NCBI GenBank assembly: GCA_003485185.1
Contig: DNAS01000030.1
Span: 22,649 to 58,584 of the forward strand
Origin: Phycisphaerales bacterium
Lineage (GTDB): Bacteria > Planctomycetota > Phycisphaerae > SM23-33
Reading direction: 5' to 3'
DNA: 35,936 nt
Program-made: the position numbers and the translations under genes
Notes under the pieces: generated by a model
What the model was told of the DNA's origin: nothing
Database searches by the model: none
The model's input: only the letters and a program-made list of their open reading frames with translations
In this document: piece by piece, positions 23,277 to 31,698 of the stretch
Position numbering within the stretch: the stretch's first letter is position 1
Layout of the letters: every line of letters begins with the position of its first letter

Positions 23277-24451
23277 GGTTTCTCCCCAGCGGTGGGTGGA
23301 TGGATTTTGCACAGCGCGACGGCCGCCGCCACCGCCGCGACGGCGAACAGTGGCCCGATGCCCAGCAGCATTCCGGCGGTTTCGTTGCCCAGCGCGCCGG
23401 CCAGCGCCACCCCGGCCAGCCCGGCGGCTGGTCCCAGGGCGAACCCCGCGCCGATGAGCCCCTCGTGGGTCCCTCCGGCGTCGACGGAGGCGTTGGCGAC
23501 GACCATGGCGTAGTACAGGGCGCCGTAGTAGATGACCCCGGCGGCGAACCCGAAGAGGACTTCGCCCGCCAGGACGGTCGGCAGCGACCCGCCGAACAGG
23601 ATCAGGAAGAACGCGCCGGGCAAGACGATCATGGCGGCGACGATCATTCCCGGCCGGCCGTGCCAGACCGCCGTCGCGCCCAGCACGAGGAACGCCAGCA
23701 GGCGCATGGCGTCCAGCAAGCCCGACAGCGCCGCCCCGGCCGACACGCCGCACTTCAGATCGTCGAACACGCGGGGCATCAGCGCCGCCAGCACCCACAG
23801 GGCGGAGTAGCTGGCGAGCATCATCCACCGGCTGGCGGTCAGCAGGCTCTTCCAGCGGCGGAGTTTTTCCGGCGTGGGGCGGGCGGGGTGGTCCTGCGGC
23901 AGGTGCACGGGGCTGAGGCGCAGCGGGCGGGCGAGCCACAGGGCGCAGAGGTTCAGAACCGCCGGGGCGAGGAACAGCCCGGCGGGCCAGTGGTCGATGA
24001 GCGGTCCCGCGGCCGCCAGCGCCAGCGGGACGGACGCCGCCCAGGCGACGTTGAACCTTCCGACGGCCTTGGCCGTGTCCGAAACGTCCTGTCCGGCGCT
24101 GACGTAGCTCTCGACAACCGGCCACTTCATGCCGTTGACCAGCCCCAGCAGCGTGCTGAAGGCGAACAGCACCACCGGCACGCCCGAGAAGCCGACGAGG
24201 AACACGTGCCCGGCGAACTGGAGGCACAGGGCGCCGACCAGGAGTCGTTTTTCCTTCAGGCGCAGGGAGATTCGGTGGCTGCACAGGGCCCCGGCCGCGT
24301 AGGCCACGCCGAACGCCAGGGCCAGCCAGAGGTTATCCGCCCGCGTGAAGCCCAGTTTGTCGCGCGCGAAGAAGTAGACGCCGCGCTCCACGCAGATGGT
24401 GGCGAAACTCTCCAGGAATGTCAGCAGCAGCATCCGGCGGGGGCGGTTCAT
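23273..24451 (-). CDS. MFS transporter
   Basis: A 392-residue major facilitator protein with about 11-12 hydrophobic segments, starting MNRPRRMLLLTFLESFATIC. The inter-helix 2/3 loop carries the basic motif SLRLKEKRLLVG, and a polar central loop (about 180-205, including HLPQDHPARPTPEKLRRWK) separates the two six-helix halves. Substrate unknown; the coupled VOC gene and the upstream lipoprotein do not identify it. No clear ribosome-binding site precedes the ATG, which is 24 bases after the lipoprotein stop, so translation may be coupled in a guaB-lipoprotein-MFS-VOC gene string. Confidence 0.88.
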   Translation of the reverse strand: MNRPRRMLLLTFLESFATICVERGVYFFARDKLGFTRADNLWLALAFGVAYAAGALCSHRISLRLKEKRLLVGALCLQFAGHVFLVGFSGVPVVLFAFSTLLGLVNGMKWPVVESYVSAGQDVSDTAKAVGRFNVAWAASVPLALAAAGPLIDHWPAGLFLAPAVLNLCALWLARPLRLSPVHLPQDHPARPTPEKLRRWKSLLTASRWMMLASYSALWVLAALMPRVFDDLKCGVSAGAALSGLLDAMRLLAFLVLGATAVWHGRPGMIVAAMIVLPGAFFLILFGGSLPTVLAGEVLFGFAAGVIYYGALYYAMVVANASVDAGGTHEGLIGAGFALGPAAGLAGVALAGALGNETAGMLLGIGPLFAVAAVAAAVALCKIHPPTAGEKP

Positions 24452-24475
24452 GGGAGGCAGTTTAGGCCTTGGAGG

Positions 24476-24997
24476 TCATTTCTCGCCGGGGTGCAGGGCG
24501 CGGTAGACGTCGTTGAGGATCTTGATTTCGAGGGCACGGTCGCGGCTGGCCGTTCGCCACGTCTCGTTCTGCTCGGGAGTGGTGGCGGCATCGATCTGCG
24601 CTGGCGATTCGTGCGGCACGGAGTCGTAGTTCTCGTCGCGCGTGGCCATCTGGCGGTAGACGGCCGAGCCCTGGCGATGCGTCTCGACGCAGACCTGGGC
24701 GACGACGTTCCCGCCGTCTCGCCGCAGGCGCAACGTGGCCACCTGCCGGGCGGGCGAGCCGCCGAGCAGTCGGTCGTTGGGGGCGTCGATCTTCCGGGGC
24801 AGGGAGCGGATGACCCCCGCGTCGAGGTCGGCCGACGCCACGGAGAAGTATTGCGCGAACACGTCGCGCGCGGAGGCGAAGGCGGCGGGATACTCCACCT
24901 GCCCCATCATGCGCGACTCGCCGGGGGTCCGGGGCCCGCAGCCGACCAGCGCGCCCGCCGCAACCATCGCCAATACGATCCAGCCGTGCCGTCTCAT
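24476..24997 (-). CDS. Hypothetical lipoprotein
   Basis: A 173-residue exported protein of unknown family. The N-terminus is a lipoprotein signal: basic MRRHG, hydrophobic WIVLAMVAAGALVG and lipobox LVGC with Cys20 as the lipidated residue. The mature part is mixed alpha/beta with no cysteine motif other than a single later Cys (VVAQVCVETH). A segment with IRSLPRKIDAP and LRLRRDGGNVVAQV looks like an exposed beta-sheet protein. GGAGACGG precedes the ATG. It is between guaB (74 bases) and the MFS gene (24 bases) on the same strand. Confidence 0.8.
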   Translation of the reverse strand: MRRHGWIVLAMVAAGALVGCGPRTPGESRMMGQVEYPAAFASARDVFAQYFSVASADLDAGVIRSLPRKIDAPNDRLLGGSPARQVATLRLRRDGGNVVAQVCVETHRQGSAVYRQMATRDENYDSVPHESPAQIDAATTPEQNETWRTASRDRALEIKILNDVYRALHPGEK

Positions 24998-25071
24998 GAT
25001 CCGTCTCCTGCCTGTCTTCCACGCCGATTCCGAATCGACCGGCCCATTCTACGCCGCGGGGCAAGGCAACG

Positions 25072-26538
25072 CTACTCTTCGACGTTCCGCCACATGGAAT
25101 AGTTGGGCGCTTCCTGGGTGATGGCGATGTCATGCGGGTGGCTCTCGGCGACGGAGGCTGCGGAAATCCGCAGGAACTTCGCCTGCGTGCGGAACTGCTC
25201 GATGTCGGCCGTCCCGCAATGGTCCATTCCGCTGCGGAGCCCGCCCATCAACTGGAAGACGAAATCCGCCAGCGACCCGCGGTAGGGCACGCGCCCCTCG
25301 ACGCCCTCGGGCACGAGCCGGCTGCGATCGAGCGTGCCGCCTTGGTTGTACCGGTCGGCCGACCCGGCGAGCATGGCGTCCATCGACCCCATTCCGCGGT
25401 AGGCCTTGAAGCGCCGCCCCTTGTAGATGACCATCCGCCCGGGGCTCTCGTCGAGCCCGGCGAACAGGCTGCCCATCATGACGCAGGAGGCCCCGGCCGC
25501 CAGGGCCTTGACGATGTCTCCGCTGAGGCGGATCCCGCCGTCGGCGATGACGGGCACTCCGTGGGCGTCGCCGACCTTGGCACAGTCATAGACGGCCGTG
25601 ATCTGCGGAACGCCCACGCCCGTCACCACGCGGGTGGTGCAGATGGCCCCGGGCCCGATGCCCACCCGCAGGGAGTCGGCCCCGGCGGCGATGAGATCCT
25701 TCGCCGCGTCGCCCGTGGCGATGTTGCCCGCGATGACGTCGATCTTGTGCCGCGCCTTGATCTGCCGGATCGTCTCCAGGACGATCTCCTTGTGCCCGTG
25801 CGAGGTGTCCACGCAGATGACGTCCACGCCCTTGGCGACGAGGGCGTCGGTGCGGTCGTATTCCAGGACGCCCACCGCGCCGCCGACCCGCAGGCGCCCG
25901 CGCCCGTCGCGGCAGGAGCGGGGGAACTGGCGCATCTTGTCGATGTCCCGCATGGTGATCAGCCCCGCCAGGCGACCGGCGGCGTCCACCAGCAGCAGCT
26001 TCTCGACCTTGTGGCGGTTGAGGATGCTCTCGGCCTCGTCGATGGACGTGTCGGCCGGGGCGGTGATCAGCCGGCCCTTCGTCATGATGTCCGAGACCTT
26101 CGAATCGCCCGACTGGAACTTCATGTCCCGGCGGGTGAGGATGCCCACCAGCTTGCCGTTGTCCACGATGGGGAAACCCGAGATGTTCTGCTCGACCATC
26201 AGGCGGCGGGCGGTCTCCGTCGATTCGTCCGGGGGGAGCGTGATCGGGTCGGGAATGATCCCGTTGGCCGACCGCTTGACCTTCTCCACCTCCAGCGCCT
26301 GGGCCTCCTTGGACAGGTTGCGGTGGATGATGCCCAGCCCGCCCTCCTGGGCCAGCGCGATGGCCAGCGACGACTCGGTGACGGTGTCCATCGGGGCCGA
26401 GACCAGCGGAATGTTCAGGCGGATGTTCCGCGTCAGTTGGGTGGACATGTCCACGTCGGCCGGCGCGACCTTGGATAAAGCCGGCACGAGCAGGACGTCG
26501 TCAAACGTGATTCCTTCGCCGATGATCTTGTCCTTCAT
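25072..26538 (-). CDS. guaB: Inosine-5'-monophosphate dehydrogenase
   Basis: IMP dehydrogenase oxidises IMP to XMP with NAD, the committed step to GMP. The 488-residue length is typical. It starts with EGITFDDVLLVPALSKV, has SAPMDTVTESSLAIALAQEGGLGIIHRNLS, two CBS domains (about 95-205; includes FPIVDNGKLVGILTRRDMKF), and the catalytic loop GPGAICTTRVVTGVG with Cys300. The phosphate-binding IADGGIRLSGDIVKALAAGASCVMMGSLFAG segment and the flap Arg-Tyr region (YRGMGSMDAM, then EGVEGRVPYRG) are intact. GGAG lies 5 bases before the ATG. Confidence 0.97.
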   Translation of the reverse strand: MKDKIIGEGITFDDVLLVPALSKVAPADVDMSTQLTRNIRLNIPLVSAPMDTVTESSLAIALAQEGGLGIIHRNLSKEAQALEVEKVKRSANGIIPDPITLPPDESTETARRLMVEQNISGFPIVDNGKLVGILTRRDMKFQSGDSKVSDIMTKGRLITAPADTSIDEAESILNRHKVEKLLLVDAAGRLAGLITMRDIDKMRQFPRSCRDGRGRLRVGGAVGVLEYDRTDALVAKGVDVICVDTSHGHKEIVLETIRQIKARHKIDVIAGNIATGDAAKDLIAAGADSLRVGIGPGAICTTRVVTGVGVPQITAVYDCAKVGDAHGVPVIADGGIRLSGDIVKALAAGASCVMMGSLFAGLDESPGRMVIYKGRRFKAYRGMGSMDAMLAGSADRYNQGGTLDRSRLVPEGVEGRVPYRGSLADFVFQLMGGLRSGMDHCGTADIEQFRTQAKFLRISAASVAESHPHDIAITQEAPNYSMWRNVEE

Positions 26539-26903
26539 GGCATCTCCGGAAGCATACCGGCCGGTCCGCGCCGCGCGGATGCGCGGAGTCCGTGCCGGGC
26601 AGGGTTTTCATGGATTTCGACCCCAAGCGGACGCCCGGGCCGGGTGGGGCGGAAGACGCCCCGCGAAGCGAACTGGATTGCTGCCAATCCCATGTCGGAT
26701 TATGGGGGCATGGGCAGGGTCTTGTCAACTGTCCACAAGCGATTTCGCGCCAAGAACCGGAACCAGGAACTGAGGAACCAGGAACCCGGAATTGTGGCGC
26801 GATCGTGCATTTTCTTTCCCGGTTCCTTGTTCCGAGTTCCGTGTTCCTTTCCCGGGGTTCCATCGGTTACGGTATGGCAAGCGGGATTCCGGGAACCTTG
26901 GCC
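26539..26903. repeat. Spacer with inverted arrays of GGAAC / GTTCC heptads
   Basis: This 365-base divergent spacer between guaB and the AONS-family gene holds a left arm (about 26754-26790) with five GGAAC or GAACC units spaced 7-8 bases apart and a right arm (about 26815-26861) with five GTTCC units in reverse orientation, about 25 bases between them. The arms can pair over some 35 bases with imperfections. A related single arm occurs at 31572-31604. The open frames crossing it only read the repeat. Promoters for both divergent genes must lie here but are not obvious. Confidence 0.7.
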
Positions 26904-28085
26904 ATGGACGTGTGGAAACAGATGCGAACCGAGCTGGACGCCCTGGAGGCCGAAGACCTCCTGCGCCGCCCAGCCGAGGTCGATTCGCCCTGCAGGCCGG
27001 TGGTGCGCGTCGGCGGGCGCGAGGTCGTCTGCCTGTGCAGCAACGACTACCTTTCGCTGGCGGCCGACCCCGCCATCCGGGCGGCGGCGATCCAGGCCGT
27101 CGGGCAGTGGGGCGTCGGCGCGGGCGCGTCGAGGCTGGTCAGCGGAACGCAGAGCCCGCACGCCCTGCTGGAACGCCGCCTGGCCCAGTTCAAGCGCGCC
27201 GAAGCCGCGATCGTCACCTCCACCGGGTGGATGGCCAATCACGTCGCTATCCACGCCTTAGCGGGCGCGGGCGACCTGGTGCTGTCGGACAAGCTCAACC
27301 ACGCGAGCATCCTCGACGCGGCCCTGGCGTGCGGGGCTCGCGTGCGGACCTACCCGCACCGCGACACCGCCCGCCTGCGCAAGCTCCTCGATGCCCACCG
27401 CGCCGCCGCGAAGCGATGCCTGATCGTCACCGACTCGCTGTTCTCGATGGACGGCGACCTGGCCCCGCTGGGCGAACTGGCGGAACTCAAGAAGCGCTAC
27501 GACGCCGTGCTGATGATCGACGAGGCCCACGCCACCGGCGTGCTCGGCAAGTCCGGGCGCGGGGCGGCAGAACTGCTCGGCGTGGAGGGCGACGTCGACG
27601 TGGTCGTCGGAACGTTGTCCAAGGCCCTCGGCTCGCTGGGAGGATTCGTGGCGGGCCCTGCCGTCCTCGTTGAGACGATCCGCAACCGCGGGCGGGCGTT
27701 CATCTACACCACCGCGCCGCCAGCGGCCCTGTGCGCCGCGGCCTTGGCGGCGCTGGAGATCGTCGAGCGCGAACCCCAGCGGCGGGGCAGGCTGCTGGAG
27801 TTGGCGGCGGCGCTGCGCGAGCAGTTGGCGGCTGCGGGCCTGGCCCCAACGCCCGACCCGCGCGAACCGGCGACGCCCATCGTGCCGATCGTCGTCGGCG
27901 AGCCTGCCCGGGCGGTGCAACTCAGCCGCGGGCTGCTCGAAGAGGGGTTCCTCGTGCCGGCCATCCGCCCGCCGACCGTTCCGCGCGGGACCAGCCGCCT
28001 GCGAGTGAGCCTGTCGGCGGGGCACACGCCCGAACAACTCGCCCGGTTCGTCGAAATGCTCCGCCGGCGGATGCCTGGGCCGTAA
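26904..28085 (+). CDS. bioF: Alpha-oxoamine synthase, probably 8-amino-7-oxononanoate synthase
   Basis: A PLP enzyme of the alpha-oxoamine synthase family, about 393 residues. Motifs: VVCLCSNDYLSLAADP near the N-terminus, GVGAGASRLVSGTQSPHALLERRLA, SDKLNHASILDA, MIDEAHATGVLG (PLP-binding Asp and His), and the PLP lysine in VGTLSKALGSLGGFVAG. The family also includes glycine C-acetyltransferase (kbl) and serine palmitoyltransferase; the SGTQSPH and LSKALG forms fit BioF, which joins pimeloyl thioester and alanine in biotin synthesis, but other biotin genes are not in view, so the symbol is provisional. Start uncertain: ATG 26904 (MDVWKQMRTELDALEAEDLL) is chosen; ATG 26874 would add ten residues. 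Confidence 0.85.
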   Translation: MDVWKQMRTELDALEAEDLLRRPAEVDSPCRPVVRVGGREVVCLCSNDYLSLAADPAIRAAAIQAVGQWGVGAGASRLVSGTQSPHALLERRLAQFKRAEAAIVTSTGWMANHVAIHALAGAGDLVLSDKLNHASILDAALACGARVRTYPHRDTARLRKLLDAHRAAAKRCLIVTDSLFSMDGDLAPLGELAELKKRYDAVLMIDEAHATGVLGKSGRGAAELLGVEGDVDVVVGTLSKALGSLGGFVAGPAVLVETIRNRGRAFIYTTAPPAALCAAALAALEIVEREPQRRGRLLELAAALREQLAAAGLAPTPDPREPATPIVPIVVGEPARAVQLSRGLLEEGFLVPAIRPPTVPRGTSRLRVSLSAGHTPEQLARFVEMLRRRMPGP

Positions 28086-28186
28086 GATTTGCGCGGGGAA
28101 ATTCATCTCCCGCCCGAATTGGCCGATAACCGGGAATGAGGGCGGATGTTCCGCGGCGAGCGCCCGCGGGGCCCGAGGGCCCGAAC

Positions 28187-28411
28187 ATGAACCTTTCCTT
28201 TCCCGACGACATCCTGCTGCACGCCGAGGCGGGCGAGGCGGAAATCCGGCTCGCCGTCGCCCTCCAGTTCTACGCCGACAACCGCGTCGATCACGCCGAC
28301 GCCTGCCGACTGGCCGGGCTGCCGAGTTCGGCCTTCACCGAGGAACTGCTCCACCGCGGCCTGTGCGTCCACATCTACCCGCTGCGCTCGCGAATCCGCG
28401 AAGCGGGCTGA
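28187..28411 (+). CDS. UPF0175-like small protein
   Basis: A 74-residue protein that resembles the UPF0175 family: MNLSFPDDILLHAEAGEAE, then IRLAVALQFYADNRVDHADACRLAGLPSSAFTEELL, a helical pattern with a helix-turn-helix-like LAGLPSSAFTE, ending HRGLCVHIYPL. Family members are predicted DNA-binding proteins and are often found near PIN-type toxins as antitoxins, but no toxin gene is adjacent, so it may be a solitary regulator. The start at 28187 fits homology, and the open frame to 28136 adds only low-complexity residues. It lies between the AONS gene and coaE on the same strand. Confidence 0.75.
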   Translation: MNLSFPDDILLHAEAGEAEIRLAVALQFYADNRVDHADACRLAGLPSSAFTEELLHRGLCVHIYPLRSRIREAG

Positions 28412-28479
28412 TGCGGGTCGGTAGCGATTCGGTACCGTCTTGACTTGTCCGCTCGCGCCGCGAACAATGCCATCCGTCC

Positions 28480-29109
28480 ATGAACGCGACCCATTCCACA
28501 AAACCCGTCATCGGCCTGGTGGGGGGCATCGGGGCCGGAAAGAGCACGGTGGCTGCGGAGCTTGAGGCGCTCGGCTGCGCGCGGATCGACGCCGACCGGA
28601 TCGGCCACGAGCTGCTGGACGACGAGTCCGTGCGGGCGGCGCTCCGCGCGCGGTGGGGCGCGGAGATCTTCCTGCCGGACGGCTCGGTGGACCGCGCTGC
28701 CGTGGCGCGCAAGGTGTTCGACCGCCCGGAGGAGCTGGCGGCGCTGAACGCGATTCTGCACCCGCGGATGGGCGAGCGGATCGCCGAACGCATCGCCGCG
28801 GCGCAGGCCGACCCGTCGGCGCGGGGCGTCGTGCTCGATGCAGCCGTCGCCTTCGAGGCCGGGTGGGACCGCCTCTGCACGCACATGGTTTTCGTCCGCG
28901 CGGGCGACGCGCAACGGGCCCGGCGCGTCCGCGACAGCCGCGGATGGGGCCGAAACCTCTGGCAAAGCCGCGAAAAAGCGCAAATTCCACTGGACAGCAA
29001 GGCCGCCCGCTGCTACGATACCCTAGAGAACAGCTCCAGTATTTCCTCCCTCAAAGAGCAAATCCGACGCTTGTTTTTCCGGATTATTTCGGATGTTTCC
29101 CGACGTTAG
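28480..29109 (+). CDS. coaE: Dephospho-CoA kinase
   Basis: CoaE phosphorylates dephospho-CoA in the last step of CoA synthesis. The 209-residue protein has the P-loop GLVGGIGAGKSTVA (residues about 12-25), the substrate loop IDADRIGHELLDDE, the lid/core element LNAILHPRM, VVLDAAVAFEAGWD and the Arg-containing VRAGDAQRARRVRDSRGW with REKAQIPLDSKAARCYDTLENSSS, which matches the C-terminal CoaE pattern (R-x-x-x-Q-x-P-x-x-x-K). The C-terminus ends in a basic helix. It precedes rho on the same strand by about 215 bases, a spacing that leaves room for a separate promoter. Confidence 0.93.
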   Translation: MNATHSTKPVIGLVGGIGAGKSTVAAELEALGCARIDADRIGHELLDDESVRAALRARWGAEIFLPDGSVDRAAVARKVFDRPEELAALNAILHPRMGERIAERIAAAQADPSARGVVLDAAVAFEAGWDRLCTHMVFVRAGDAQRARRVRDSRGWGRNLWQSREKAQIPLDSKAARCYDTLENSSSISSLKEQIRRLFFRIISDVSRR

Positions 29110-29324
29110 GGAAACCGCGTTCCGAGCTGCGGGCAGGCAATCCTGAGAATTGTTCCCTGCCGGCGCCACCCGCGCCGACGAGAAGGTTGCGACAGCCAGT
29201 CGCAAGAGATTCCCCAGAAAAGTCCCATGGCGCGTGGGGCGCGACCCGCAATGCCTTGCATTGGCACGCCCGCCGCGCCGCTACGGGCAGGCGGCACGCC
29301 GTTTTGACGGAGGCACGGAAATCC

Positions 29325-30857
29325 ATGGCCAAGACACCCAAAAAGACCACCCGCAAGACCACCCGGAAACCCCGGAAGGTCGAAGACCTCGAACCGGTCT
29401 CCCCGCTGGATGAAATCCCGGTGGACGAGGAGCCGGCCGAAGCGCCGCCGGCGGAGCCCGAAGCGGAACCCGTCGCCCCGGCCGCGAGCGACGAACCGCC
29501 CGCCGCCGAGCCCGAAGCGCCCGCCGAGCCCGCGCCCGAGGCGGAATCCGACACCGGCTTCGACGAGGAAATGCACCAGAAGTACGAGCGCGTCAAGCGC
29601 GGCGCGCTGCACATCACCGATCTCCAGAAGATGGGCGTCGCCGAGCTGCACGAGATCGCCAAGCAGGAGGAGATCGACGAATACGCCGGCCTGGGCAAGC
29701 AGGAGCTGATCTTCAAGATCGTCAAGGCCCGCGTGCAGAAGGAAGGCCTGATGTACGGCGAGGGCGTGCTGGAGATCCTGCCCGACGGGTTCGGGTTCCT
29801 CCGCAGCCCGGACTACAACTACCTGCCCAGCCCCGACGACATCTACGTCTCGCCCAGCCAGATCCGCCGCTTCGGCCTGCGCCTGGGCAACATCGTCTCC
29901 GGGCAGATCCGCCCGCCGAAGGAGTCGGAGAAGTACTTCGCGCTGCTGCGGGTGGAGGCCGTCAACTTCGAGGAGCCCGACCGCCTCAGCGAGAAGGTCA
30001 ACTTCGAGGACCTCACCCCCACGCACCCGTACCGGCGGATTTTCCTGGAGACCAAGCCCGAGGAGATCAACATGCGCGTGGTGAACCTGGTCACTCCGAT
30101 CGGGTTCGGGCAGCGCATGCTGATCGTCGCCCCGCCGCGGACGGGCAAGACCGTCCTGCTCCAGAAGATCGCCAACGCGGTCACCGCCAACCATCCCGAG
30201 GCGTACGTGATCGTCCTGCTGATCGACGAGCGCCCCGAGGAAGTGACCGACATGCGCCGCCGCACGACGGCAGAGGTCATCTCCTCCACGTTCGACGAGC
30301 CGCACTCGCGCCACCTCCAGATCACCGAGATGGTCCAGGCCAAGGCCCGCCGAATGGTCGAGTACGGAAAGGACGTGGTGATCCTGCTGGACAGCATCAC
30401 CCGCGTTGCCCGCGCGTACAACGCCGAGGCGCCCCACAGCGGAAAGATCCTCACCGGCGGCGTCGACGCCAGCGCGCTCCAGGCGCCCAAGCGCTTCTTC
30501 GGCTCGGCCCGCGCCATCGAGAACGGCGGCTCCCTGACCGTCATCGGAACCGCCCTCATCGAGACGGGCAGCCGCATGGACGAGGTCATCTTCGAGGAGT
30601 TCAAGGGCACCGGAAACAGCGAGCTGCACCTCGACCGCCGCCTGGTCGACCGGCGCGTCTGGCCGGCCATCGACATCAGCCGCTCCGGCAGCCGCAAGGA
30701 AGAGCTCCTGCTCGACCCGCAGGAACTCAAACTCGTCTCGCGCCTCCGCAAGGTGCTGGCCGAAATGCAGCCCACCGAGGCCATGGAACTGCTCATCAGC
30801 CGCCTCCAGAAATACAAGACCAACGCCGAGTTCCTTCTGACGCTCAACCTGGATTGA
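29325..30857 (+). CDS. rho: Transcription termination factor Rho
   Basis: Rho is the hexameric RNA helicase that ends transcription at C-rich unstructured RNA. The 510-residue protein has a lysine/arginine-rich N-terminus (residues 1-20), a low-complexity acidic Pro-Glu-Ala extension (about 20-80), the Rho N-terminal helical domain (HITDLQKMGVAELHEIAKQ), the RNA-binding cold-shock domain (GVLEILPDGFGFLRSPDYNYLP) and the ATPase core with Walker A APPRTGKTVLLQKI, Walker B DVVILLDSITRVARAYN and the R-loop/Q-loop region SGKILTGGVDA with the arginine finger segment SRKEELLLD. The long extension is typical of high-GC bacteria. GGAGG precedes the ATG at 29325. The large open frame upstream overlaps coaE in another frame and is ignored. 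Confidence 0.97.
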   Translation: MAKTPKKTTRKTTRKPRKVEDLEPVSPLDEIPVDEEPAEAPPAEPEAEPVAPAASDEPPAAEPEAPAEPAPEAESDTGFDEEMHQKYERVKRGALHITDLQKMGVAELHEIAKQEEIDEYAGLGKQELIFKIVKARVQKEGLMYGEGVLEILPDGFGFLRSPDYNYLPSPDDIYVSPSQIRRFGLRLGNIVSGQIRPPKESEKYFALLRVEAVNFEEPDRLSEKVNFEDLTPTHPYRRIFLETKPEEINMRVVNLVTPIGFGQRMLIVAPPRTGKTVLLQKIANAVTANHPEAYVIVLLIDERPEEVTDMRRRTTAEVISSTFDEPHSRHLQITEMVQAKARRMVEYGKDVVILLDSITRVARAYNAEAPHSGKILTGGVDASALQAPKRFFGSARAIENGGSLTVIGTALIETGSRMDEVIFEEFKGTGNSELHLDRRLVDRRVWPAIDISRSGSRKEELLLDPQELKLVSRLRKVLAEMQPTEAMELLISRLQKYKTNAEFLLTLNLD

Positions 30858-30864
30858 CGTGAAC

Positions 30865-31518
30865 ATGGGCAAGTTCAAGGCCGTGCTGTTCGACCTCGAC
30901 GGTACGCTGCTGGACACGATTGACGACCTGGCCGACTCGATGAACGACGTGCTCGCGCGAAACGGTTTTCCCGCGCACGGCGTGGCCGAGTACAAATACT
31001 TCGTGGGCGACGGAATCGTGAACCTCGTCCGCCGCGCCCTGCCGGCAGACCGGCGCGACGAGCAAACCCTCGCCCGCCTAGTGGCTGAGCAGCGCCGGGA
31101 GTATGGCCGGCGCTGGGCCGACAAGACCCGCCCCTATGACGGAATCCCCCAACTGCTGGACGCGCTGAGCGAACGCGGGCTGGCGCTGGCCGTCCTGAGC
31201 AACAAGCCGCACGAAACCACGCAGGCCGTCGTCGCGAAATTCCTCAGCCGCTGGACCTTCGCCGTCGTGCGCGGCGAGGGCCCGCACACCCCCGCCAAGC
31301 CCGACCCTACCGGCGCGACGCAGGTCGCCGCGCAGCTCGGCCTGCCGCCCGCCCAGTGCCTCTACGTCGGCGACACCGACACGGACATGAAGACCGCCAC
31401 AGCCGCGGGCATGTACGCCGCCGGCGCGCTGTGGGGCTTCCGCACAGCCGACGAACTCCGCCGGCACGGCGCTAAAACCCTCCTCGCCCATCCTCGCGAA
31501 TTATTGAAACTGCTCTGA
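30865..31518 (+). CDS. HAD-family phosphatase, phosphoglycolate phosphatase-like
   Basis: A 217-residue haloacid dehalogenase-type phosphatase. Motif I is VLFDLDGTLLDT (nucleophile and acid Asp), motif II is LAVLSNKPH, motif III Lys is in HTPAKPDP and motif IV is LYVGDTDTDMKTATAAGM. The alpha-helical cap between motifs I and II (about 20-85) is that of Gph-like enzymes, so 2-phosphoglycolate is a likely substrate, but the group is promiscuous. The ATG at 30865 is chosen; GTG 30859 is an alternative two codons upstream. It begins 7 bases after the rho stop and is likely co-transcribed with it. Confidence 0.92.
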   Translation: MGKFKAVLFDLDGTLLDTIDDLADSMNDVLARNGFPAHGVAEYKYFVGDGIVNLVRRALPADRRDEQTLARLVAEQRREYGRRWADKTRPYDGIPQLLDALSERGLALAVLSNKPHETTQAVVAKFLSRWTFAVVRGEGPHTPAKPDPTGATQVAAQLGLPPAQCLYVGDTDTDMKTATAAGMYAAGALWGFRTADELRRHGAKTLLAHPRELLKLL

Positions 31519-31698
31519 GTGGAGAGTGGAGCGTACAAAGGGGAAAGGCCGAAGGCCGAAGGCCAGAGCAAGGAACCCGGAACAAGGAACAGGAAACCCG
31601 GAAAAGGACACCTTCGGCCTGGCGTTTTGTACCAGCCCACGGCGTCAGCCGTGGGTGAAAAATGAATCCGTTTCCGCGAGTCTTGCCGGGCCTGAAAA
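31519..31698. repeat. Repeat-rich spacer after the HAD gene: GCCGAAG and GGAAC arrays plus 20-base hairpin
   Basis: The spacer contains a tandem run of AGGCCGAAGG (31546-31555, again from 31553) with its complement CCTTCGGCCT at 31611-31620 followed by GGCGTTTTG, a possible terminator for the HAD gene. Between them are GGAAC units like those at 26754-26861. A perfect 8-bp hairpin CCCACGGC/GCCGTGGG with loop GTCA is at 31636-31655. The last element marks the left border of the AT-richer island. Confidence 0.7.

Noticed and set aside
28653..29324. Upstream extension of the rho frame
   Set aside because: It overlaps coaE in another frame and contains no Rho-like sequence; the true start is at 29325 with GGAGG upstream.
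31636..31655. Hairpin after the DUF3800-like gene as intrinsic terminator
   Set aside because: No T-tract follows on either strand; it fits better with the GCTGACGC stem-loop family.
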